Source: Mucilaginibacter_A sp965201005
GTDB lineage: Bacteria > Bacteroidota > Bacteroidia > Sphingobacteriales > Sphingobacteriaceae
Direction of reading: 5' to 3'
Assembly: GCF_965201005.1 (NCBI RefSeq)
Contig: NZ_OZ241747.1
Location: forward strand, 1,116,001 to 1,180,000
DNA length: 64,000 nucleotides
Positions 25,128 through 33,608 of this stretch are shown here, piece after piece. Made by a program: the position numbers and the translations under genes. How positions within the stretch are numbered: position 1 is the first letter of the stretch; each line of letters starts with the position of its first letter. The notes beneath the pieces were generated by a model that saw only the letters and a list, made by a program, of their open reading frames with translations, was not told where the DNA came from and searched no databases.

Positions 25128-26390
25128 TTATAAGTCATTATAAATTAATATCATTTCTTCTGCCAGTTTATTTAAAGGCCGTGCAATAGGTTCAACATCT
25201 TTTAGCAATTTGCCAACAGATTTTTGTGTGATAAAAGAAGCAATGAGCGAACCCAAATATTTTTTGTCCTGATGAGGAAACAGCCAGCCGTTTTTGCCTT
25301 CCGAAATTAGTTCTGCAATTCCGCCTAAATTACTCCCCAAAACCGGAACTCCTTGTGCCAAAGCCTCATAAACAACAAAAGGGCCGGTTTCCAAAACTTG
25401 TGAAGGGACACAAAGCACATCCAATTCACTTAAAAAATCACGCACTTTATCATTAGATAAATTTTCAGTCCAGCTTGCATTTGGCATGTTTTCAACCCTG
25501 TTTTTCAGTTGCTGATAATAAGTTGATTCTGCCAAAACCGGAATGGCGGCAATCTTTAATTCAAAATTTTTGACAGCAGTATTTTTTAAAGCATCAAGCA
25601 AAACATGCAAACCTTTTATGGCAGAAACCCGTCCGAGAAATCCAATCACAAGTTTACTTTTTTCAATCTTTTTTGTAGTTGCTATTTGACAAGTTTCGAT
25701 TGCTTGTCGGCACAATGCTGTTTTTACCTCACTAAGATTGTTTTCTGTAAAAGCTGCTTTTTGCCAATTGCTTACTACAACTAATCTATCCAAGTTTAAG
25801 TTTAACTTTGCAAGTTCGTTTTTTTTTCGGGTTACAACTTTTGCCAGATTTTTTGGAAAACCGGTTGCCCTGACCGCAAAAGTAAGTAACCGGTTTAAAG
25901 GCTCCGGCACACCTTGATTTTGCAAATAGCAACTTAAACATTTCTGTTCTTCAACTTTTCCGTTGCAAACTTTCTTTCCATTTTGCATCAAAGTGCCGCG
26001 TAAGCAAGTATGTGAAGCAATGTGCGAAGTAAGTACCGTTTTATATCCGTTTTGCTTAACTGCTTCTGCGTGAAAAGCACTAATTGAAGTGGTTAATGTA
26101 TGAAAATGCACCACGTCTGGATTGATTTTTTGTACAGTTTCAACAAAAAAACCCAAGTTATCTGACGGTTTTTCTCCTGAAATTACAATTGTTTCTGGGT
26201 TTTGATTGAAGGGTATATAGTGTACAACAATCCCGTTATAGTTGGATACTTTTCGCCCGGAATCTGATACACTCAAAACTTCAACCTGGTGCAACTTTTG
26301 TTGCAAAGCTTTCGCCAGGTTGTAAACATAAAGCTCAGTTCCGCCGGAACTTTGCGGATAAAAATATTCTGTTACCAGTAATATTTTCAA
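25128..26390 (-). CDS. GT4 glycosyltransferase
   Basis: A 420-residue GT-B transferase: MKILLVTEYFYPQSSGGTEL is the acceptor-side glycine loop. A Cys-rich segment in the middle (CLRGTLMQNGKKVCNGKVEE, then CLSCYL) is characteristic of some EPS transferases. The donor half has IGFLGRVSAIKGLHVLLDAL and SQVLETGPFVVYEALAQGVP with the paired acidic residues. One 12-mer copy at 25715 is read as VKTAL, and a one-mismatch copy lies at 25232. It overlaps the next gene upstream by 4 nt. Confidence 0.85.
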   Translation of the reverse strand: MKILLVTEYFYPQSSGGTELYVYNLAKALQQKLHQVEVLSVSDSGRKVSNYNGIVVHYIPFNQNPETIVISGEKPSDNLGFFVETVQKINPDVVHFHTLTTSISAFHAEAVKQNGYKTVLTSHIASHTCLRGTLMQNGKKVCNGKVEEQKCLSCYLQNQGVPEPLNRLLTFAVRATGFPKNLAKVVTRKKNELAKLNLNLDRLVVVSNWQKAAFTENNLSEVKTALCRQAIETCQIATTKKIEKSKLVIGFLGRVSAIKGLHVLLDALKNTAVKNFELKIAAIPVLAESTYYQQLKNRVENMPNASWTENLSNDKVRDFLSELDVLCVPSQVLETGPFVVYEALAQGVPVLGSNLGGIAELISEGKNGWLFPHQDKKYLGSLIASFITQKSVGKLLKDVEPIARPLNKLAEEMILIYNDL

Positions 26391-27319
26391 ATCAGTTTTC
26401 TTTTTAATGAAGCTATTTTTTCTGCATTTCGATAGCCAAAAACCTGACTTGTTCTTTTGATCAAAGTTGATTTCTGCGGAATGTAGCCAGGTGCAATTTC
26501 CAAAAGTAAATCAATTGCCTGATGAAAAAGTTTTTGATCATTGATTGAAAATTCGGTAATACAATAGCGCAAACTTTCTATCAATACAGATTTTTTTTCA
26601 GGATTGTTTTGTAAATCATTTTGCCAGATGTGATAAACTTCGCTGGTATTTAAAAAACAATCTTTCACAAAACTCAAGCTGTTGCGTTGTGATAAAGATC
26701 CCGCTTGATTAATTCGGTATTTAGCCATAACGCCAGGTGTGTAAACCAATTTTCCACCCATAAAAACAGCATCCAGTAAATAACGGGCATCCTGGATAAC
26801 TGGTAAATTATTATTCCAAGTCAGCTTTTCTGCAATACTACGGGCATATAAAATTGCAGCAGGCGGTCGCCAAAAATTCTTGAAAATTGTAATTTCCGGA
26901 TCATCTAAAACGAGACCTTCAACCAAACCTTCTGTTGTAGTTTGATTGTTTTTTTCAGAAAACTTCTCAAAATCGCCGTAAGCTATGTCTGCATTATTAG
27001 CTAAAAGTGCTTTCAGTTGTAATTCAATTTTACTTTTTGCCAACAAATCATCAGCATCTAAATACTGAATATAATTACCTTTGCAAGCATTAAAACCATT
27101 TTGCCTGGCTGTACTTGTGCCCTGGTTTGCTTGTGTGATAAATGTACAATCGGATTGATAATCCTGTAAAATCAGCGCCGTTTCATCGGTAGATCCGTCA
27201 TTAATTACAATAATTTCTATGTTAAACAAACTACTTTTTTGTTGCAAGGCTGATGCTAAAGTTGCAACAATTGTTTGTGCCGAATTATAAGCAGGGATAA
27301 TTATCGAAACCAAAATCAT
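26387..27319 (-). CDS. GT2 glycosyltransferase
   Basis: A 310-residue GT-A inverting transferase. VSIIIPAYNSAQTIVATLAS opens the nucleotide-binding fold, VINDGSTD supplies the uridine contact, and YLDADDLL holds the metal-binding Asp pair. It transfers one sugar from a nucleotide donor to a lipid-linked acceptor. It overlaps the genes on both sides by 4 nt. A copy of the 12-mer (26761) is read in frame as DAVFMGG. Confidence 0.87.
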   Translation of the reverse strand: MILVSIIIPAYNSAQTIVATLASALQQKSSLFNIEIIVINDGSTDETALILQDYQSDCTFITQANQGTSTARQNGFNACKGNYIQYLDADDLLAKSKIELQLKALLANNADIAYGDFEKFSEKNNQTTTEGLVEGLVLDDPEITIFKNFWRPPAAILYARSIAEKLTWNNNLPVIQDARYLLDAVFMGGKLVYTPGVMAKYRINQAGSLSQRNSLSFVKDCFLNTSEVYHIWQNDLQNNPEKKSVLIESLRYCITEFSINDQKLFHQAIDLLLEIAPGYIPQKSTLIKRTSQVFGYRNAEKIASLKRKLI

Positions 27320-28221
27320 CTGTAAAAAATAGATTTGATTTTGATGATGATCCGGCTTGAATAACTCCTTTCAAACCATTCTTTCAACATAAATGAAATT
27401 GGAAAATTGCATTTTACCGGTTCAGGATTTTTGATGACATATTGGTACCAAAGATCATGATAGGCAGTTGGTGGTTTGGCCGGAGATCGGGTAAACAGCC
27501 AGGGCTTATCTTTGCCGGTACAATGCAGAAAAGCCTGCGGCCTGAAGTTGGCAATATGGTAAAACGGATGTTGATTGATGTTTACCGCGCGCCAGTCGGG
27601 CATTTGTATGCTGGCCATTTTGCTGGTCGGCAGGTTTTGGATTACGGCGTTAAATGTGTCCTGATCGCCCATTGGTAGTTTTGGATTGCTGAACAAATAG
27701 GCTTCCGGATCTAAATAAGTTTGGTTTAATTGTTTCCAGTCTTCTAAAATCCAATTATGATTTTTGAAAAAGCCGGCAAAAAAACCGGAATTGTAATACC
27801 AGCAAGTTGGATTGCCTGATGCTTCTTTTACCGGGTAAATTTCCTGCCAGTATTGCCTGCGGATTTCGTGCTCGGTAACGATGCCATCTACACAAGTAAA
27901 AAACTTATTTTCAAGTAATCTTTTTTCAATTTCTGTTATTAATCCCCCATCCGTCAGGATAATATCGGCATCAAAATAAATAAAATATTCTGATGGATGT
28001 TCAAGTAACAAAACGGGTTTTAAATTGATACCATTCCAGTTAGAATTTAGTACAACTTGCGTTACTTGTTCAACGTATTCTAATTCTTTCAAATACACAT
28101 CCGTACCAACAACAACCTGATTTTTAACACCATTGGCCCGTAAAGAATTAATCAACGCAAAAGCACCGTACTTGTAATTGCCTTTTGCTATCGTGTAAAT
28201 TGTTGCCAGGGGAACGTTCAC
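27316..28221 (-). CDS. GT8-like glycosyltransferase
   Basis: A 301-residue GT-A protein starting MNVPLATIYTIAKGNYKYGA. It has IYFDADIILTDGG as the DxD motif near residue 78, and LPMGDQDTFNAVIQNL with a GDQD motif near residue 187. The C-terminal HIANFRPQAFLHCTGKDKPW carries the His/Lys contacts seen in GT8-like proteins. The specific sugar is unknown. It overlaps both neighbours by 4 nt. A 12-mer copy (27819, with its AT-rich second half) is read as VKEAS. Confidence 0.72.
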   Translation of the reverse strand: MNVPLATIYTIAKGNYKYGAFALINSLRANGVKNQVVVGTDVYLKELEYVEQVTQVVLNSNWNGINLKPVLLLEHPSEYFIYFDADIILTDGGLITEIEKRLLENKFFTCVDGIVTEHEIRRQYWQEIYPVKEASGNPTCWYYNSGFFAGFFKNHNWILEDWKQLNQTYLDPEAYLFSNPKLPMGDQDTFNAVIQNLPTSKMASIQMPDWRAVNINQHPFYHIANFRPQAFLHCTGKDKPWLFTRSPAKPPTAYHDLWYQYVIKNPEPVKCNFPISFMLKEWFERSYSSRIIIKIKSIFYR

Positions 28222-29165
28222 AAAGGTTTCTGAATTTGAATGTTCGGAGAAGAAAAAAACCTGAACTTAAGCAGGTAATATATAAAATATATAAAAATTT
28301 TTGGCGAAACAAACCAAACTTGTTTTCGGCTTTGTAAAAACATACTTCTTTTACGGGTTAAAAGTAAGCAGGTTTGTGCCCAAACTGATGCCCAGGTTTT
28401 ACATTGTGCTACGTTTAGTTTAATATTGTATTTTTTTTTAAGGTAAGCAATTACTTGTAACCCTTCAGAAACAAACAATCCTTGCTCGGTTGCTTTTAGT
28501 GACGTATTTTGCTGATGTTTCCTGAAAAAATTTAGTTTTTCCGGATAGAAAGCAACCTTGCCTTGCATTGCAATGTTACACCAAAAAAGCCAGTCGAAAG
28601 CAGTTTTGTAATTGTTGCTTTCCAATAGTAAGTTTTTTTGTACGGCTTCTCTTCTAAATAAAACTGCACTTGCATTAACAATTGACGGGCTGGTCAACAT
28701 TTTTTGTCGTACAAAAATGTCTCCTTCAAAAAGTTTAGATTCAATGTTGTGTTTTTGTTCAACTATTCTCCAGCCAAAATCATCGCTTTCAGAATCAGAA
28801 TAAACAAGTGTTAGTTCCGGGTTTTTTTCTAAGATCGTAACCAGGGTTTCTAAAAAATCAAGCCGGGAAGTATCGTCGCTTTCTGCAATCCAAACATATA
28901 TTCCTGTTGCAAGTTCAAGTCCTTTTTTCCATTGTAAAAACGGGCTTCCACTGTTTGTTGGATTATAAATAACATGTGTTACTTTTTTGTTTGTTTTGTA
29001 ATTATCGATGATTGTTTTACTTGAATCTGTAGAAGCATCATCCAGGATAATAATCTCAAAATTAGTATAAGTTTGATTAATGACAGATTCAATACGTTGT
29101 TTTAAATAATTAGCATGGTTATAGCTGGGTATTACTACAGAAATAACGGGAGCGAATTCCATCAA
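28218..29165 (-). CDS. GT2 glycosyltransferase
   Basis: A 315-residue GT-A transferase. ISVVIPSYNHANYLKQRIES opens the fold, ILDDASTDSS contacts the nucleotide, and VWIAESDDTS has the acidic pair. It is clearly AT-rich compared with genes toward either end of the operon, a sign of later acquisition together with the next two genes. It overlaps its downstream partner by 4 nt. A 12-mer variant occurs at 28342, near the 3' end. Substrate unknown. Confidence 0.85.
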   Translation of the reverse strand: MMEFAPVISVVIPSYNHANYLKQRIESVINQTYTNFEIIILDDASTDSSKTIIDNYKTNKKVTHVIYNPTNSGSPFLQWKKGLELATGIYVWIAESDDTSRLDFLETLVTILEKNPELTLVYSDSESDDFGWRIVEQKHNIESKLFEGDIFVRQKMLTSPSIVNASAVLFRREAVQKNLLLESNNYKTAFDWLFWCNIAMQGKVAFYPEKLNFFRKHQQNTSLKATEQGLFVSEGLQVIAYLKKKYNIKLNVAQCKTWASVWAQTCLLLTRKRSMFLQSRKQVWFVSPKIFIYFIYYLLKFRFFSSPNIQIQKPL

Positions 29166-29167
29166 TT

Positions 29168-30067
29168 TTATTTGCTGCTGCTAATTAGTTGCTTAAAAAA
29201 AGAAAAGGGTTTTAAAACCAGGTTTCCGACTTTATAAGAATAGGATTTTTTTGCTAATTGCAAATCTTTTTTATTTTTTTTTATTACTTCCGTAGAGCAA
29301 TGATGATATTTACTAAATATAATGTTTTTAAGTTCGGGGGAATTAACAATGTTATGGGCAAATACATAGGCGGATAATGTATTTTCTTTTATAAATTCAT
29401 ATTCGTTTGTCATATTGTTGTTATGCCTTCTGTAAAAGGCATAAAATTCATTTATGAAATGGTAATCTTTAATATGTTTGAAAATCTCAATCCAAAACAG
29501 CCAATCTTCTTTTGCTTTTAATTGCTCATTAAACTCAGGCATAATTTCCTTTTTTATAATTCCGCAATGAATAGGAATAACAAAGGCAATATCCCAATCA
29601 GTAATAATATCTTTAAATGTGATGTGCTTGTTTATACTAAATTCAGGGAGTGTATATTGATTTAAGTTATCATTATATAATTTAAAATTACAAAGTACTA
29701 AATTGCATTCAGGAAAATTATTTATATAATTAGCAGCGGATAAAAACTTCTCTTTATGGATAAAATCATCTGCATCTAAAAATTGTATATATACTCCTCG
29801 GGCAAATTGTAAACCAGCATTTCTGGCACTCGAAAGCCCTCCGTTTTCTTTTTTAAGGTATTTAAAGCGTTTATCCAAATTGCAAAATCTTTTTGCAACA
29901 TCGGCAGTGTCATCCGGAGATCCGTCATCTACAATGATACATTCCCAACTGGTGTAAGTTTGATATTTTACACTATCCAAAGCTTCTGCTAAATATCGGG
30001 CTTGATTATAACACGGAACAATTACCGAGATTAACATGTCAGCTTTAGATTGAATTTTATCTGCCAT
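29168..30067 (-). CDS. GT2 glycosyltransferase
   Basis: A GT-A transferase of 299 residues from ATG 30067, beginning MADKIQSKADMLISVIVPCY. A longer frame reaches 30157 but runs inside the upstream gene; the chosen start lies 2 bp past that gene's stop. VIVPCYNQARYLAEALDSVK and IIVDDGSPDDTA form the nucleotide-binding part. FLDADDFIHKEKFL carries the metal-binding Asp pair. It is AT-rich and contains no copy of the 12-mer family. Substrate unknown. Confidence 0.85.
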   Translation of the reverse strand: MADKIQSKADMLISVIVPCYNQARYLAEALDSVKYQTYTSWECIIVDDGSPDDTADVAKRFCNLDKRFKYLKKENGGLSSARNAGLQFARGVYIQFLDADDFIHKEKFLSAANYINNFPECNLVLCNFKLYNDNLNQYTLPEFSINKHITFKDIITDWDIAFVIPIHCGIIKKEIMPEFNEQLKAKEDWLFWIEIFKHIKDYHFINEFYAFYRRHNNNMTNEYEFIKENTLSAYVFAHNIVNSPELKNIIFSKYHHCSTEVIKKNKKDLQLAKKSYSYKVGNLVLKPFSFFKQLISSSK

Positions 30068-30069
30068 GC

Positions 30070-31146
30070 TTATACAAGTTCTGCTATAAATTTTTCCATT
30101 CTCTGCTTGTATAATTCTATTGTAAAATATTTCTTGTACAAATCCTGGTTTGCCCAAACCATCTCTGCTTTATCGGCTAAAGTTGGTTTCTGGATGTTCA
30201 AAAGCAAAATATATAAAGAATTAAAATCCAAAGTATCTAAAGTTAGTATTCCTGATGATTTATCTTTAAAAAAAGTATGGCCGCCAGTTAAAGTAAGAAT
30301 TATGGGTGTGCCTACGCTTAAAACCTCCATAACACTTAAATCAAAATAACTGTTTTCATTTGTATTTATCACAAAATCTACACTTGCAATCCAATTGGCA
30401 GGGTTTACTTTTCCTAAGGATATTACTCCTTGCTGGTTTTTTTCTTCACCTTCTCCTGCAAGAAAAAGGTTTATATTTTGACGATGTACTCTGGTTTTTT
30501 CAAATGTTTTTATCAAAACATCAAATCCTTTAATATGGTTTCTTCTTCCAACAAATAGTAAATTTACGCTGTCCTTATCTAATGGAATTGTAAATGCGTT
30601 GTTAATAGACTGCGATGAAGAAAGTATATAATTAATTTTTGAACTTTTACAAATCAAAGATTTATAAATCAAAGATGAATCAGGGTTTGGAAATATTAAA
30701 TGGTCCGCTTTTTTAAAAGTAACAAGTTCAATTTCTTTAATTTTGTTTATACTGTCTTCACCGCTATCCAGATTTTTAAACTCTTCTGAAACCAACTCTG
30801 GTGCATGTGATTGTAAGATTATTTTCTGTGTTTTTGGAATATAATTTAAGCAACCATATAATGAAAAAATATCATGAAAGTATATATAATCAAACTTAGC
30901 GCAATTATAATATTGATAGATTTTGCCAGCAGAGCCTGTAAAATTAACTAACCAGGAATTTTTTTCTTCCTCGTTAAATACCTGACTTAATTTTTTTCTT
31001 ACTTTTTTAAAAAAATCAGGTTTATAGTTCTGCTGAAGTGTCTGAAGCGTAATCAATCCCTCAATTTTTTTGTCAAGGATATTCTGTCTGATAAAACCAG
31101 ATGGCCCACCCTGGAACTCATCTAAATTATACTTTGAGAATACCAA
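30070..31146 (-). CDS. GT4 glycosyltransferase (non-ATG start)
   Basis: A 358-residue GT-B transferase: the acceptor loop EFQGGPSGFIRQNI is near the N terminus, and the donor half has LLFVGRRNHIKGFDVLIKTF and NTNENSYFDLSVMEVLSVGT with an acidic pair. There is no in-frame ATG upstream of the homologous region before a stop codon. TTG at 31146 is the most plausible start. Codons upstream of it (KNKVL) would look like a natural beta strand, so the start is uncertain. This gene is among the most AT-rich in the window and lacks 12-mer copies. A 74-bp gap separates it from asnB. Confidence 0.8.
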   Translation of the reverse strand: MVFSKYNLDEFQGGPSGFIRQNILDKKIEGLITLQTLQQNYKPDFFKKVRKKLSQVFNEEEKNSWLVNFTGSAGKIYQYYNCAKFDYIYFHDIFSLYGCLNYIPKTQKIILQSHAPELVSEEFKNLDSGEDSINKIKEIELVTFKKADHLIFPNPDSSLIYKSLICKSSKINYILSSSQSINNAFTIPLDKDSVNLLFVGRRNHIKGFDVLIKTFEKTRVHRQNINLFLAGEGEEKNQQGVISLGKVNPANWIASVDFVINTNENSYFDLSVMEVLSVGTPIILTLTGGHTFFKDKSSGILTLDTLDFNSLYILLLNIQKPTLADKAEMVWANQDLYKKYFTIELYKQRMEKFIAELV

Positions 31147-31220
31147 GACTTTATTCTTGTATGATTTTAAGTGGTTCAGGGTTTAGATAATTTTAAAAAT
31201 CACAAGTTGATATGGAACAA

Positions 31221-33002
31221 TTATTTAGATACAAAATATAAAGCCAGCAACTTAGACCAATGCAGCTTATCTTCCAAAAATTGTTGTGTAAAAGAAGCTA
31301 TACTTGCATTTTTACTTGTGGCTAAGTTTGCAGTGATTGGATTCGTTTTCATCCATTTTTGCAATGGAAAAGAGAAGCCCATTTTTTTACGGTCCCAAAT
31401 TTCTTTTGGAAGCAAATCCTGATAACTTTTGATCAATAATCCTTTCGGTAGCTTTTGATCAAAGCGGATACTTGAATGAATATTATTTACAGTTTGGATG
31501 AAATCTGTATCTAAAAAAGGCATCCTGATTTCGATACCATGCTGCATACCCATCATGTCCGAATCGTGCAGTAATTGGTTTTTCATGTACAAATCCTGTT
31601 CTATTTGTGCCGCAAATAAATTTGAATTGGGCTCGGAACAAACAGGATAATCAAAATTACCAATGGTTTGCCATACTTCTTTTATCGGTATATTTAAGAT
31701 GGACGCAATTTGGTTTGGCGCAAAATAACCACGCAAGCTTAAATAATAACCAATTGAAGAATGCAAGGATAAATAAGTTAATTTTTGATAAGCTTCTTTA
31801 GGTAACTTCTGCAATAAATTAAATGCAATATCAGGTAGATAATGAGTTAATTTTTTCAGGTATTTTATTCTGCGGAAAGACGGATAACCACCAAACAATT
31901 CATCCCCGCCCAAACCGGACAATACTGCTTTTAGCCCCTGTTTTTTGGCGATTTGTGCCACAAACCAAGTGTTTATCCCGTCTGCAGATGGCTGATCCAT
32001 TGCTTGCAAAACACTTTCTGCCTGTTCGGTAAAAACTTTTTGGCTGAGGTTTAATATCTGATGTTTACTTTTGATTTTTAATGCCATGATCAGTTGATAC
32101 TTGGATTCATCATAATTCAAATCATCAAAAGTAAGTGATAAAGTATGCAAGCCTGAACCTTTTGCTTGTGCCGCTTCTAAAGCGATAATGCCCGAATCAA
32201 TGCCGCCGCTTAAAAACAAACCAACCGGTGCGTCTGCGATTAAATGTCGTTGTACGGCTTTGCTGAAACTTTGCCGGATAAGTAATTTTGCTTCTTCTAA
32301 ATTGGTTATATAAGTTTGTTTTTTAGGCTGAATGTAAGTTTCAATTTTAGCCGATTCTGCTTTAATATCCCATTCCAAAAAACATCCTTTGGGCAGCATG
32401 AAAACTTCATACAAAATTGTAGCCGGTTCCGGGATAAAACCGAATGCCAGAAACAATATTTTCCAATCAGGATTTTCCTGGTCAATGCCAATTTTACGGA
32501 AGGCAAGTATCTCCGAAGCAAACAAAAGTTCCCGGTTTTTAATCCGGTAATACAATGGTTTCATCCCGCTTTGATCCCGGACCAAATAGGTTTTTTGTAA
32601 ATGTTTATCATATAAAGCAAAAGCAAACATGCCGTTAAACCGGGCAAAAGCGGTAGTTCCCCACAAAGTATAAGCAGCCAGAATAACTTCTGTATCTGAT
32701 TGATTATTAAACGTATAACCTAATTTTTGCAATTCAGCTTTGATGGTTTGATAGTTATAAATCTCGCCGTTAAAAGTAATGGTGTAATTGCCGGTAACAT
32801 CCGTCATCGGTTGTGCGCCATCTGCAGAAAGATCAATCAAAGCCAGGCGGCGATGGCCAAAACAGATGCTGTTTTTATCACCTAAAAATTGTCCTTCATC
32901 ATCCGGGCCGCCATGCTGCATGGCCAGCATCATGGCGGCAACATTGCTTTGTTTTGAATCCGCGTTTGTGTGTAAAGAAACCTGTCCTGCTATCCTGCAC
33001 AT
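31221..33002 (-). CDS. asnB: Asparagine synthase (glutamine-hydrolysing) family protein
   Basis: A 593-residue class II glutamine amidotransferase. Cys2 is the nucleophile (MCRIAGQVSLH), and RLALIDLSADGAQPM and NGEIYNY follow as in AsnB. The C-terminal synthetase domain has the ATP-binding motif LFLSGGIDSG near residue 265. Members inside EPS operons often amidate a carboxylated sugar or a peptide, not free aspartate. The gene lies immediately after the antiterminator. A 12-mer copy at 32866 is read in frame as DKNSI, and a variant is at 31673. Confidence 0.88.
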   Translation of the reverse strand: MCRIAGQVSLHTNADSKQSNVAAMMLAMQHGGPDDEGQFLGDKNSICFGHRRLALIDLSADGAQPMTDVTGNYTITFNGEIYNYQTIKAELQKLGYTFNNQSDTEVILAAYTLWGTTAFARFNGMFAFALYDKHLQKTYLVRDQSGMKPLYYRIKNRELLFASEILAFRKIGIDQENPDWKILFLAFGFIPEPATILYEVFMLPKGCFLEWDIKAESAKIETYIQPKKQTYITNLEEAKLLIRQSFSKAVQRHLIADAPVGLFLSGGIDSGIIALEAAQAKGSGLHTLSLTFDDLNYDESKYQLIMALKIKSKHQILNLSQKVFTEQAESVLQAMDQPSADGINTWFVAQIAKKQGLKAVLSGLGGDELFGGYPSFRRIKYLKKLTHYLPDIAFNLLQKLPKEAYQKLTYLSLHSSIGYYLSLRGYFAPNQIASILNIPIKEVWQTIGNFDYPVCSEPNSNLFAAQIEQDLYMKNQLLHDSDMMGMQHGIEIRMPFLDTDFIQTVNNIHSSIRFDQKLPKGLLIKSYQDLLPKEIWDRKKMGFSFPLQKWMKTNPITANLATSKNASIASFTQQFLEDKLHWSKLLALYFVSK

Positions 33003-33082
33003 CTTGTTTGCGTGTTATACAGCTTCGCCCTGTCAGTTACAATTGCAGTTGTAATTGTTTAATAATTTGTATTTTATACAGA

Positions 33083-33589
33083 TCAAATCCGATCAACCAG
33101 CGCTACTGATGCATTAATCACAATGGACTGCCCCATGTTTTCCAGTCGGATAATCAATTGTTTTTGCGATTTGTAACTCACCATTTCGCCCGTTAAACCA
33201 ATCAGCGGACCGGCTTTGATCACCACTTTTTCGCCTGGTAAAATATGTTCTGCCGTTACCTCCAGTTCCATATCCGATGACAAAAGCAGCTGTATCTCGT
33301 TGATTTGCTGTTCGGGCATATCGGCAATCCGGCCGGCATGGTACAGAAAACGCACAATCCCCTTCGTCATCAAAACTTCAGTTTGCTGTTTTGGCAAAAT
33401 GCGCACAAACAAATACGATTGAAAAAGCGGCTCTGTAACCCATTTTTTGCGGTCGCTCCATTGTTTTAGCGTTCGCTGGAGTGGCAGATAAACCTCTATC
33501 CCTTTTTTTTGCAATAACTCAAACGCTTGCTTTTCAGCTCGTGATCGTGTATAAACCGGGTACCATTTTGGCGATGCTTCTTTTACCAT
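33083..33589 (-). CDS. UpxY/NusG-family transcription antiterminator
   Basis: A 168-residue NusG paralogue. The NGN domain (KWYPVYTRSRAEKQAFELLQ to SYLFVRILPKQQTEVLMTKG) is followed by a KOW domain (ILPGEKVVIKAGPLIGLTGE). UpxY proteins bind RNA polymerase and suppress termination within the polysaccharide operon that encodes them. Its position, second or third in a 24-kb unidirectional operon, fits that role. The 12-mer at 33574 overlaps codons 2-6 and is read as VKEAS. Spacer to the Wzc gene is 19 bp. Confidence 0.9.
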   Translation of the reverse strand: MVKEASPKWYPVYTRSRAEKQAFELLQKKGIEVYLPLQRTLKQWSDRKKWVTEPLFQSYLFVRILPKQQTEVLMTKGIVRFLYHAGRIADMPEQQINEIQLLLSSDMELEVTAEHILPGEKVVIKAGPLIGLTGEMVSYKSQKQLIIRLENMGQSIVINASVALVDRI

Positions 33590-33608
33590 ACTTTTTTTAT
33601 AACAGGTT

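Noticed and set aside
30068..30157. Longer N terminus of the GT2 gene ending at 29168
   Set aside because: It would run inside the upstream transferase; the ATG at 30067 follows that gene's stop by 2 bp and begins a standard GT2 domain.
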